Shown here: in pieces, positions 45,188 to 52,397 of the stretch
How positions within the stretch are numbered: position 1 is the stretch's first letter
Layout: every line of letters begins with the position of its first letter
Source: Candidatus Gastranaerophilales bacterium HUM_1
GTDB lineage: Bacteria > Cyanobacteriota > Vampirovibrionia > Gastranaerophilales > Gastranaerophilaceae
Length of the DNA stretch: 64,000 bases
Assembly: GCA_002103105.1 (NCBI GenBank)
Contig: DAAY01000008.1
Span: forward strand, 186,001-250,000
Direction: 5' to 3'
Translations under genes and position numbers: made by a program
The notes under the pieces: generated by a model
Database searches by the model: none
Seen by the model: the letters and a program-made list of their open reading frames with translations, nothing else
Told to the model about the DNA's origin: nothing

Positions 45188-45215
45188 TTGAAATCTAAAA
45201 TTTAGCATGTATGAT
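45188..45215 (+). promoter_or_regulatory. tRNA-Gly promoter
   Basis: TTGAAA (45188-45193) and TATGAT (45210-45215) with a 16-base spacer, about 20 bases before the tRNA. Confidence 0.6.
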
Positions 45216-45234
45216 TAAAAGGTAACCCAAATAA

Positions 45235-45309
45235 GCGGGGGTAATTCAGTGGTAGAATGCCTCCTTGCCAAGGAGGATGTCGCGAGTTCGAGCCTCGTCT
45301 CCCGCTCCA
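45235..45309 (+). tRNA. tRNA-Gly (anticodon GCC)
   Basis: A complete cloverleaf of 75 bases with the 3' CCA encoded. The acceptor GCGGGGG pairs with CTCCCGC (one G-U); the anticodon arm is CCTCC-TTGCCAA-GGAGG with GCC at the centre; the T arm holds GTTCGAGCC. It is the integration target of the adjacent element: its last 43 bases before the CCA are repeated at 52110-52152. Confidence 0.95.
45264..45306 (+). repeat. attL (inside tRNA-Gly)
   Basis: A 43-base sequence from the anticodon arm to the discriminator base, identical to 52110-52152. The crossover is presumably within it, as is usual for tyrosine integrases that use tRNA genes. Confidence 0.88.
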
Positions 45310-45310
45310 T

Positions 45311-45342
45311 AAAAAAGAGAGTCTTGAAACTCTCTTTTTTAT
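45311..45342 (+). terminator. Terminator after tRNA-Gly
   Basis: AAAAAAGAGAGT/ACTCTCTTTTTT with a six-base loop. The same hairpin, with a changed loop, recurs at 52298-52328. Confidence 0.85.
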
Positions 45343-45354
45343 TGTTTATTTTTT

Positions 45355-45374
45355 GTGGGTAATCCGTGTGTAAT
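45355..45374. promoter_or_regulatory. Candidate integrase arm-type repeats, left end
   Basis: GTGGGTAAT at 45355 and GTGTGTAAT at 45366, 11 bases apart. The pair with the same spacing recurs at the right end (52007 and 52018), as expected of arm sites bound by the integrase N-terminal domain. Confidence 0.55.
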
Positions 45375-45461
45375 TAATGTTTTAAAACTTAAACACAAAA
45401 CCGTGAAACTGAATCGTAAACATGTGAATATAAAAAAATTAAAGTTCTCAATTAAGAGAGC

Positions 45462-46526
45462 TTACTTTGAATAAGAACTAAGAATTTCAACCGCATCAAG
45501 TTTTCGCTGAGGGACTGGATGTGCATATCGTTGAGTTGTTGTTATTTTTGAATGCCCTAATATATCTTTAACAACAGATAAATCCATATTTTTCTCAACT
45601 AATCTTGTTGCGACGGTATGTCTTAAATCATGAAATCTAAAGTTTTCAATTTTTGCTTTTTCTAAAACTACTTTAAATGATTTTGTAATATCCTTAAATG
45701 CTATTCCTGTTTTTGGATTTGTAAAAACATATTTTGATATTCTTTCCATTTTATAAAAAAGCTCTTTGAGTTCTTTTGATAATGGAATTTTCCTTGGTCT
45801 ATTCGTTATTGTTTTTAATAAATCTATAAAACCATACTCAAAGTTGATATTATCCCATTCTAGATTTAAAATTTCACCTTTTCTCATTCCTGTTTGAAGG
45901 GCAACTGTAACGATAGGTTTTAAATACAGATAAGGGTATGATATTTTCTTTGTTCTTGTATTTTTATCTAAAACCTCATAACCGCGTTCAATCTCATTGA
46001 ATAATCTTTTTTCTTCTTTTAGAGTAAGATATCTAATTTTGTGGTTATCCTCTTTTAATTTAACAACTTTTGATACAGGGTTTTTACTTATTATTTCATT
46101 ATCTATTCCAAGATTAAACATTTTACTTAATACTCTTAAATACTTGTTAATTGTAGAGTTTTTAACCTTCCGTATTGTTATTAGATACTCTTTAAAATCT
46201 TCCACTCGTTTAGGTGTAATTTTCTGAACAATACGACTTTGCCCAAAGAAATTTGCAATTAGAGTTAAAGTGTAAATATCCCTGTTATAGCTCCGTTTGT
46301 TGTTTTTTGCATAACTCTCATATAAATTTATTAGTTTTGAAAGCTTTACATTCTTTTCTTCTCTTGGGATGACTCCATTTTGTTGTTGTACAAGTCTAAA
46401 CTTAATTGTAGATTCGTATTGCTCTGCTTCTTTCTTATCAGAAGCACCAGGGCAAAGCCCGTGCTTTCTTTCTCCATTGAGCATAAATTGATAGTACCAT
46501 TTTTCATTCTTCTTATAAATTGCCAT
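45462..46526 (-). CDS. int: Tyrosine recombinase / integrase
   Basis: 354 residues: an N-terminal arm-binding AP2-like region, a SAM-like core-binding domain (about 70-150) and the catalytic domain with Arg in TGMRKGEILNLEWDNI, the box HDLRHTVATRL (H-x-x-R) and LGHSKITTTQRYAHP with the catalytic Tyr. All catalytic residues are present, so the element may still be able to recombine. It faces the tRNA and overlaps the excisionase-like gene by 14 bases. Confidence 0.93.
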   Translation of the reverse strand: MAIYKKNEKWYYQFMLNGERKHGLCPGASDKKEAEQYESTIKFRLVQQQNGVIPREEKNVKLSKLINLYESYAKNNKRSYNRDIYTLTLIANFFGQSRIVQKITPKRVEDFKEYLITIRKVKNSTINKYLRVLSKMFNLGIDNEIISKNPVSKVVKLKEDNHKIRYLTLKEEKRLFNEIERGYEVLDKNTRTKKISYPYLYLKPIVTVALQTGMRKGEILNLEWDNINFEYGFIDLLKTITNRPRKIPLSKELKELFYKMERISKYVFTNPKTGIAFKDITKSFKVVLEKAKIENFRFHDLRHTVATRLVEKNMDLSVVKDILGHSKITTTQRYAHPVPQRKLDAVEILSSYSK

Positions 46527-46716
46527 AGTAATCTCCTTCCCAAGCTTGTTTTTCTTTTACCCATTTTTCAAAATCATCTTTGAACACATAAAGTGTTCCA
46601 CCTATTTTGAAGAAAAGTTTTTTAGGTAAATCCCCTCTCCTTTTCCATGTTTTTACCGTATTTGGATTTGCCTTTAATATTTGGCAAAACTCTTTAAATG
46701 TATAAAATTGTGTCAT
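46513..46716 (-). CDS. Excisionase-like HTH protein
   Basis: 67 residues with a MerR-type helix-turn-helix of the HTH_17/AlpA kind (YTFKEFCQILKANPNTVKTWKRRGDLPKKLFFKIGGTLYVFKDDFEKWV). Such proteins steer integrases towards excision or regulate them. GGAG lies close upstream of the ATG. It is co-transcribed with, and overlaps, the integrase gene. Confidence 0.85.
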   Translation of the reverse strand: MTQFYTFKEFCQILKANPNTVKTWKRRGDLPKKLFFKIGGTLYVFKDDFEKWVKEKQAWEGDYYGNL

Positions 46717-46782
46717 TTCTTCTCCTTTTAAAATTTTTTATTTATATTTTTTAATTACAAAATTACAGCAGCTCAAAATAAC

Positions 46783-46813
46783 CCTGAAAGATAACACAGG
46801 GTTACCTTTCAGG
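46783..46813 (-). terminator. Hairpin before the integrase module
   Basis: CCTGAAAG...CTTTCAGG with an inner TAAC/GTTA pairing. Reading the minus strand it follows the stop of the methylase remnant and is trailed by a T-rich segment. Confidence 0.55.
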
Positions 46814-46828
46814 TGTAATTTTAAATAA

Positions 46829-47627
46829 TTACGGCATATTACGTTTCATTCCTTCAACTAAATCATCGTAACTCATTGGTTGGATTACAGTGCCGAATTC
46901 TGCAAATTCTTCCATTCCAGTTATGTCAAAATCCATTGCATAAGAAGATTTGTTTTCTTCCCCAAGTCTTGTCGAATGAGTTCCTCGAAATCGTTTATGA
47001 TTTTGACAGTAACTCCAAAAAGCATTCTCATCTATACGCTTTTTCTTGTCATTGTTGAACTACTTTTGCAGGAATGCCAAGTAATGAGAGTTGAATATAT
47101 GTCATTTTAAAGCACATTTCAGATATATCTATTGCTTCGACAAACAATTTTTGTTGATAGTTTATATTATGCTCTTTAAGAGTTTGAGCAAATGCAATAA
47201 TCAATGCACCACTGCCACAACAAGGTTCTGAAAGAGTTATAAGTTGATTACTCTGAAAACTTTCAATTTCTGCAAAATTTATCTCTGCCATAAACTTACT
47301 AACTGAATATGGTGTAAAATACTGACCATTAGCTTGACTACCTAAGTTTAAAGACATAAAGACTTGCCCTAAAAAATCTTGAGGTGCTTGTTCTAATCCG
47401 AGAACTAAAAAAGCAAGCAGTTTTTAAAATTCTTCTGCTTGCTCGTTTGTATAAGTTTTGATTATATTCAAATATTTTTGCTCTAAGTTATCACTTCGAT
47501 AGACTGTTTGTGCTAAGGAGCAACAAATCAAAGTCAAAAAGTCATTAAAGACAGTTGAAATACTTCTCGAACGGTCTAAGTTACTCAATTTTGATGTAAA
47601 TTCTTTAATGTAATCTTTTTTATCCAT
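46829..47627 (-). pseudogene. Decayed N6-adenine DNA methylase and fused gene remnant
   Basis: A single reading frame from 47627 to 47049 encodes MDKKDYIKEFTSKLSNL ... QANGQYFTPYSVSKF ... SEPCCGSGALIIAFAQTL ... EAIDISEMCFKMTYIQLSLLGIPAK, clearly an N6-methyltransferase with its SAM motif, but TAA interrupts it at 47424-47426 (after NEQAEEF). It stops at 47049 before the rest of the catalytic domain. Another frame then continues (NDKKKRIDENAFWSYCQNHKRF ... SYDDLVEGMKRNMP) to a stop at 46829, the tail of an unrelated protein. The target-recognition part is gone. This is a relic, not an active enzyme. Confidence 0.8.
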
Positions 47628-48073
47628 AACATGTACCTCTTTTATACTGAGAGAATTCAGATTGACTTCTGTTAAACTTTTTGATGATTTATATATATTT
47701 ATATTTAAAATACCGTTTTCGTTTAATCTCGATTATTCTGAATTTAGCAACTTATAAAATCTACTAGAAAGTGCTTAAAACCTAGAGTTTTAGCCATTTT
47801 TATTATTATAAATCTTATAATTTCACTCGTACATACTTCTGAAAAAGCTTTTGTTACATTTAATTACAGAAAAACACAAATTTATTACAACTAAAAGGAT
47901 TATACTTATTATATTTCAAGGTTATTTTTCTAATTTGTAATTTGGTAATTAAAAATACTTAGAGAAAATTAAAAATTTTTAAATTAAGTTTTTAAATTCT
48001 TGTAATTTAAGGGTTGAAATATTGCACCAAAAATAGTACAATATAAATATAAGATTTTAGTAAGGAAATAATT
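47628..48073. other. AT-rich non-coding gap with the antitoxin promoter
   Basis: No gene is seen. The segment near 47769-47797 resembles the region just upstream of the tRNA-Gly gene (near 45181-45209), possibly an old att-flank copy. A clear promoter, TTGAAA (48014) - 17 bases - TACAAT (48037), serves the antitoxin gene. Confidence 0.6.
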
Positions 48074-48358
48074 ATGATTGATAAAAAACATATTGGTTCT
48101 AGTTTTGATAGTTTTCTTGAAGAAGAAGAAATACTTCAAGAGTCAGAGGCTGTTGCGATAAAAAGAATTATTGCTTATGCTTTGGAGCAAAAAATGCTAG
48201 CTGATAATATGTCAGTTAATCGTCTTGCAAAAGAACTTGAAACTTCAAGAACTGCAATTTGCCGTATTTTAGACCCCGAAAATACCTCAATTACGTTAAA
48301 TACAATTGAAAAAGTTGCTAAATACTTAGGTAAACGAATTGTTCTATCTTTTGCATAA
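48074..48358 (+). CDS. XRE-family antitoxin (HigA-like)
   Basis: 94 residues. The N-terminal part is acidic and helical (SFDSFLEEEEILQESEAVAIKRIIAYALEQKM); the C-terminal part is an HTH (MSVNRLAKELETSRTAICRILDPENTSITLNTIEKVAKYLGKRI), which resembles antitoxins of HigB/RelE-type toxins. AAGGAAATAATT precedes the ATG and a good promoter lies upstream. Its last 15 bases overlap the last 15 of the converging toxin gene, a most unusual arrangement. Confidence 0.85.
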   Translation: MIDKKHIGSSFDSFLEEEEILQESEAVAIKRIIAYALEQKMLADNMSVNRLAKELETSRTAICRILDPENTSITLNTIEKVAKYLGKRIVLSFA

Positions 48359-48700
48359 ATCTTTGTAGCGTTTAATAGCAATATCTAAATCTTTTTGTGG
48401 TGTCTTTTGTGTTTTCTTGATAAATGCGTGCAAAAGTACCATTGTATCGTCTTCTACATAAAAAATAATTCTTGCAATGCCATTAGAAAGTTTACAACGA
48501 ACTTCTTCTAATCCGTCTGTACCATGCAAAATACGAGTTAATGGCATACCGATTGGATAACCATATTGAACTGTTTTAATATCATAACCGATAGTCTTTT
48601 TATCTTCTTTAGGTAGTTCTTTTAACCATTCACGAACAGGTTCATTCCCTGAACTTGTTGCGTAAAAATAGACTTCCAATGCCGTTGTACGTTCTGTCAT
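48344..48700 (-). CDS. HigB/RelE-like toxin (Gp49 family)
   Basis: 118 residues with the phage-derived Gp49/HigB pattern: EVYFYATSSGNEPVREWLKELPKEDKKTIGYDI, GYPIGMPLTRILHGTDGLEEVRCKLSNGIARIIFYVEDDTMVLLHAFIKKTQKTP and a basic end KRYKDLCKR. Such toxins are ribosome-dependent mRNA nucleases. The gene faces the antitoxin gene. A TACAAT box lies 7 bases before its ATG with no Shine-Dalgarno, so it may be leaderless. Confidence 0.87.
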   Translation of the reverse strand: MTERTTALEVYFYATSSGNEPVREWLKELPKEDKKTIGYDIKTVQYGYPIGMPLTRILHGTDGLEEVRCKLSNGIARIIFYVEDDTMVLLHAFIKKTQKTPQKDLDIAIKRYKDLCKR

Positions 48701-48725
48701 GTAGACTATTGTAGCATAATAATAT

Positions 48726-50486
48726 TTAAGTTGTGGTTTCTTTTCTCCATTTTTTTATTACTTCTTCAAAAATAATTTCTTGCCAATTTTTCTCCCACTC
48801 AGAACGGAAATTAATTGTTTCAGATTTAGGTCTAGGATGTGGCATTTTAAATTGTACAACCGATGGTAATAAGGCTGCATCTCCAACAATTAAAGCCTCT
48901 CCAGGATTTAATGAAGGTAATGTTTCACAAATAGAACCAATATTATCAGGTAATAGATTTTTTACATAACTTTGGTCATTAGTATTATTTAATCTTAATG
49001 CTATAAAATTATTACATTGAGCCATGATTGTTTCTGATACTTCTGATGGTCTTTGACTTACAACCATAAGACTAAGTCCATATTTACGACCTTCTTTTGC
49101 AATCCGTTCAATAGATTTCTTTGAAGATTTGTACTGAGATTCATTTGATTTTGGAATATAATTATGTGCTTCTTCACAAACTAACATTATTGGAATATCA
49201 TTTGTTTCACATTGTGTATGTTTTAGTTTTGAATAATTAAATGCAAAATCAAATACAATACGCGAAATAAGACTAATTGTTGTACTTAAAACTTCAAATG
49301 GAATACCGCTTAAATCTATAATTGTTATATTTGATTTATTGTCATCAACATAACCAATAAACTGTTTAAGAATATCTTGAAAATCGTTAGAATGAAAAGA
49401 GGAACCGTCATCTTTTTCGGGTGATAAAAGGAATTTGAGTCTATCATCAGCTAATCGAGTTTCTAGTCTTGTAACAAATCTTGCAAAATCCCCACTGTAT
49501 GGACCATTATTTGTATCACTTTGCTTAAATTCAAATACTTGAGAAAAGTATTTTTCATACCTGTCTTCAACTTTTGTATCATCATCCAATATTGGAGTTT
49601 TTTTATCTTTTTTATCGACACGCTCTCTATTAAGATTTTCTAGATAATTCTTTACTTCTTGTATATTAAATTCAACTGGAGTATCGTAATTAACATTGGA
49701 GTTCTTATTCTTAAGAATTTTATTCTTGATTACTGCACTTTTAAATTGTGAAACCTGATTATAACTATTTTGGTCATTACTTTCAATAAACATATCTTCT
49801 AATTCTTCTGAATTCATTAACCAATATGGTAGCTTAAGATTGTCAATACTAAGTAAATTAAGATTGAATTTTTCACTTTCCATTAATTTAAATGCATTTG
49901 CGTATTCTGAGTGGATATCAAAAATTATAATATGAGAATTCTTTTGAGCTTCTTTATTTTTATTGAGCCCCTCATCAAAACCTACTGCCTCTTGCAATAG
50001 TTTTGATACCACACAAGATTTCCCAGCTCCTGTTGACCCAACGACTGCTATATGTTTACTAAAAAGTTTATCTCCATCTACCATAGCTTTAATATTGTTA
50101 TTTTGGGCTAAATATCCAATTTGAAAATTAAAAACATTATTATCTTCAAATATTGTTTTCAATAGGTCTGCATTTACTGGAAATGCTTCTTCACAAGGTA
50201 ACGGCATGTTTTTTATTCCTCGTTGAAATCCGTCTTCTGTATAAGTTCCTATGGGTTGGCATATAATATCCATTTTACATGTAGAGTCATCATTACTATC
50301 TACAATTTTCATATTTTGAATTATTGCAATAATATGGTCATTACAATTTCCATCGCTAATTTTAATTAAATTTCCAATACTCAATTTGTTTTTCACATCT
50401 TCAATTTTTTTTAAATCATCAGAGCGGACAATAATCTGATTAATTTCACTTGCGTATACTTGCCCAATAGCATTTTCTTTATTCAT
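48726..50486 (-). CDS. herA: HerA-family ATPase of a two-gene defence system
   Basis: 586 residues. A HAS-barrel-like N-terminus (VYASEINQIIVRSDDLKKIEDVKNKLSIGNLIKI) is followed by a RecA/FtsK-HerA motor with Walker A VVGSTGAGKSCVV (about 148-160), IIFDIHSEYA, and Walker B IPIMLVCEEAHNYIPK (about 428-443) with the sensor SLMVVSQRPSEVSETIMAQCNNFIALRL. HerA motors form hexamers and pump or unwind DNA. Upstream and overlapping by 8 bases is a DUF4297-like nuclease gene, the pairing seen in antiviral DUF4297-HerA systems. I use the ATG with AGG 5 bases upstream. Confidence 0.88.
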   Translation of the reverse strand: MNKENAIGQVYASEINQIIVRSDDLKKIEDVKNKLSIGNLIKISDGNCNDHIIAIIQNMKIVDSNDDSTCKMDIICQPIGTYTEDGFQRGIKNMPLPCEEAFPVNADLLKTIFEDNNVFNFQIGYLAQNNNIKAMVDGDKLFSKHIAVVGSTGAGKSCVVSKLLQEAVGFDEGLNKNKEAQKNSHIIIFDIHSEYANAFKLMESEKFNLNLLSIDNLKLPYWLMNSEELEDMFIESNDQNSYNQVSQFKSAVIKNKILKNKNSNVNYDTPVEFNIQEVKNYLENLNRERVDKKDKKTPILDDDTKVEDRYEKYFSQVFEFKQSDTNNGPYSGDFARFVTRLETRLADDRLKFLLSPEKDDGSSFHSNDFQDILKQFIGYVDDNKSNITIIDLSGIPFEVLSTTISLISRIVFDFAFNYSKLKHTQCETNDIPIMLVCEEAHNYIPKSNESQYKSSKKSIERIAKEGRKYGLSLMVVSQRPSEVSETIMAQCNNFIALRLNNTNDQSYVKNLLPDNIGSICETLPSLNPGEALIVGDAALLPSVVQFKMPHPRPKSETINFRSEWEKNWQEIIFEEVIKKWRKETTT

Positions 50487-51729
50487 AATCACCTACCATA
50501 TTCAAAAGATATTTAAGTTCTTTAACATTATTAACATTTAACATCTCTTTATTACCACTTATTTCGATATCAGAAAATTTATTTGTATTTATAATATATA
50601 AGTCATCTGGAGAGTGTTTTGCAATATACGTTTTCATTTCGTTTTCATTTTTTTCGTTTAAATATAACAACCGAATATTAAATTGAAGTTGCTTCTCTTT
50701 TATATTTACCATTGGAGTTGCAAAAAATTTTTCTTCTTTCCAATTATTTGGATTTATTGTAAAGCCACAATTAGCAGTTATTCCTTTACTTGAAAGATTT
50801 TCAAGTATATTTTCAAATTCTTCTATCGTTGCATAAACAACAAAAGTTGGAATATAACCATTAATATGAAGTTTTGTTGGTTTCTTTTGATAATTATCTA
50901 AAAATTCTTTGATAAAACCAACGCATGTGTTTTCATAATCTTCAAAAGAATTTTCATCAAGTACAAAGCACCTTGTACGAGTATTAACTTTTAAATTATT
51001 TCTAAGATACTTTCTTTTTGCTTTTAAAATATCATTATAATTTTTTAAGCGTTTTGTATACTTATGTAGTATAGTACTGTCTATATTTCTTAGTCTGTCC
51101 CAGAAATCACTTATGCGTATTTCTCTTTCCTTAATTTTGTGTTTTATACTTAGCTCATGAACAATCGCCATCGCACTTGGATATATAACAGTATCTATAA
51201 TCGATTCTTCAAAATCTTTCTCTTTTAACAGACTCAGGTTGTTGTTTTTTAACTCATCCAATTTAGGACCAAAGTGTATTTTTAATCTGCTTACAAAATC
51301 ATCTATTATATCTTCTCCGTCTATAGATATTTTTTTTCGAATATCATCTTTATATGCTAATAAATGTTTAGGGGTATCTTTGTTAATAAATGACTTAATG
51401 GCAGAGCTAGGAAGAGAAATAATTTCTTCATCCTTATTAGGAAAGTAACAGAATAAAACATAATTTACTGAATCTTTACAGTTCCTCCTACACCAATCTT
51501 GTAGCATTAAAAGAATTGGTTTTTCTATTATGGAATTTGCATAATTTTCTTGTTGTTCATGATATTTACATTGAATAAACTGTTGCATACCATTTGAAAA
51601 ATTGTCAACATCTTCTATTCCTTCAACAGTAATTATATCCTCATCATTACCCACTAATAATTGGTATAATGTTTTCTCAAATTGATAGAAAAATCCTTTT
51701 ATTGTACTATCAGCACTTCTATTAGGCAA
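50479..51729 (-). CDS. DUF4297/Cap4-like nuclease partner of HerA
   Basis: 416 residues. The N-terminus (TIKGFFYQFEKTLYQLLVGNDEDIITVEGIEDVDNF ... MQQFIQCKYHEQQ) has the G-x-x-YQ helix, the E..D acidic residues and the Q-x-K of the DUF4297/Cap4 PD-(D/E)XK nuclease fold. The remaining 300 residues are helical and of unknown fold (KLHINGYIPTFVVYATIEEFENILENL and so on). TTG is the start: AAGGAG sits 7 bases upstream, and the 20 in-frame residues before it are hydrophobic and implausible. The following herA gene overlaps. Together they make a candidate anti-phage complex. Confidence 0.7.
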   Translation of the reverse strand: MPNRSADSTIKGFFYQFEKTLYQLLVGNDEDIITVEGIEDVDNFSNGMQQFIQCKYHEQQENYANSIIEKPILLMLQDWCRRNCKDSVNYVLFCYFPNKDEEIISLPSSAIKSFINKDTPKHLLAYKDDIRKKISIDGEDIIDDFVSRLKIHFGPKLDELKNNNLSLLKEKDFEESIIDTVIYPSAMAIVHELSIKHKIKEREIRISDFWDRLRNIDSTILHKYTKRLKNYNDILKAKRKYLRNNLKVNTRTRCFVLDENSFEDYENTCVGFIKEFLDNYQKKPTKLHINGYIPTFVVYATIEEFENILENLSSKGITANCGFTINPNNWKEEKFFATPMVNIKEKQLQFNIRLLYLNEKNENEMKTYIAKHSPDDLYIINTNKFSDIEISGNKEMLNVNNVKELKYLLNMVGDYE

Positions 51730-52006
51730 TATCGTACTCCTTCGTACATAGTTTATAATAAAAAGTATAAAAAGCATAGCATATAACAATAGATTACATA
51801 TTTTTGCCTAGAAGTATTATTCTAACAATCATACAAAACACTTCAAACATTTTGTAACAATAAAACTCATACAAAAATTAAAAATGGCAAAAACACAGAA
51901 TTCACCAGAAAAATTTTGATAATAGATAATAAATTTATGTTAAAACATTGATTTAAGTTACTTCTTAATTTAAATGATAATAAATCTTATTTAATTGATA
52001 AATTCT

Positions 52007-52026
52007 GTGGGTAATCTGTGGGTAAT
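52007..52026. promoter_or_regulatory. Candidate integrase arm-type repeats, right end
   Basis: GTGGGTAAT at 52007 and again at 52018, 11 bases apart, the same word and spacing as at 45355/45366. Confidence 0.55.
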
Positions 52027-52109
52027 TCATATATGATTTCGTCTGTTACGAATAAGTTTCATATAGTGAAAACGGTTGTAAAATCAAGCATTTTGTATTA
52101 TTTACATTG

Positions 52110-52152
52110 CTTGCCAAGGAGGATGTCGCGAGTTCGAGCCTCGTCTCCCGCT
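52110..52152 (+). repeat. attR, 3' fragment of tRNA-Gly
   Basis: 43 bases identical to the tRNA gene from the anticodon arm to the discriminator; no CCA follows and the 5' half is missing, so it is not a tRNA gene. Confidence 0.9.
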
Positions 52153-52191
52153 AATTAAAAAGACCTATCAATTTGATAGGTCTTTTTAATT
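52153..52191. terminator. Perfect 18-bp hairpin beyond attR
   Basis: An 18-base stem (core AAAAAGACCTATCA / TGATAGGTCTTTTT) with a three-base loop. It may be the terminator originally downstream of a tRNA copy. Confidence 0.75.
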
Positions 52192-52285
52192 TGTAATGAT
52201 AGAGGGTAATGTGCATAAGCACAAGCCTCGTTGCTATGACTCTTTGCGAGATTTATCGAGCATTAGAGGCATAGTACCTACTTGG

Positions 52286-52349
52286 CTCCCGCTCCATAAA
52301 AAAGAGAGTTTCAATACTCTCTTTTTTATTGTCTATTTTTGTGGGTAAT
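52286..52349 (+). repeat. Third att-like copy: tRNA end, terminator and arm repeat
   Basis: 24 bases at 52286-52309 equal 45299-45322 (end of the tRNA, CCA and terminator stem). Similarity continues through the terminator and into GTGGGTAAT (52341-52349). This marks the left end of a second insertion that carries the restriction-modification genes. Confidence 0.7.
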
Positions 52350-52397
52350 TCAATCAAATAAGAATGAAAAATGGGCGTTATGATTAGCTTGCAAATT

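Larger units (their letters stand above)
45264..52152. mobile_element. Integrative genomic island in tRNA-Gly, about 6.9 kb
   Basis: The island is bounded by the 3' part of the tRNA-Gly gene and a perfect 43-base direct repeat at 52110-52152. A tyrosine integrase gene sits next to the tRNA with an excisionase-like gene before it. The cargo is a decayed methylase, a toxin/antitoxin pair and a HerA/nuclease system. There are no conjugation, replication or virion genes, so it is either a satellite-type integrative element moved by a helper or a trapped remnant. Confidence 0.88.
51730..52397. other. Junction region: island right end and next island left end
   Basis: No gene is credible. In order it holds the upstream region of the nuclease gene, two GTGGGTAAT arm-like repeats (52007-52026), the attR copy of the tRNA (52110-52152), a long perfect hairpin (52153-52191), about 95 bases of unassigned sequence, a third partial tRNA end plus terminator (52286-52328) and a third GTGGGTAAT (52341-52349). 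Confidence 0.7.

Noticed and set aside
46876..47110. Plus-strand frames over the methylase relic
   Set aside because: They are antisense to recognisable methylase and tail sequence and have no supporting signals.
52110..52152. A second tRNA-Gly gene
   Set aside because: Only the 3' part from the anticodon arm exists; the acceptor 5' strand and D arm are missing, so it is an att copy.
45264..52152. Prophage
   Set aside because: There are no capsid, terminase, tail, lysis or phage replication genes between the att repeats.
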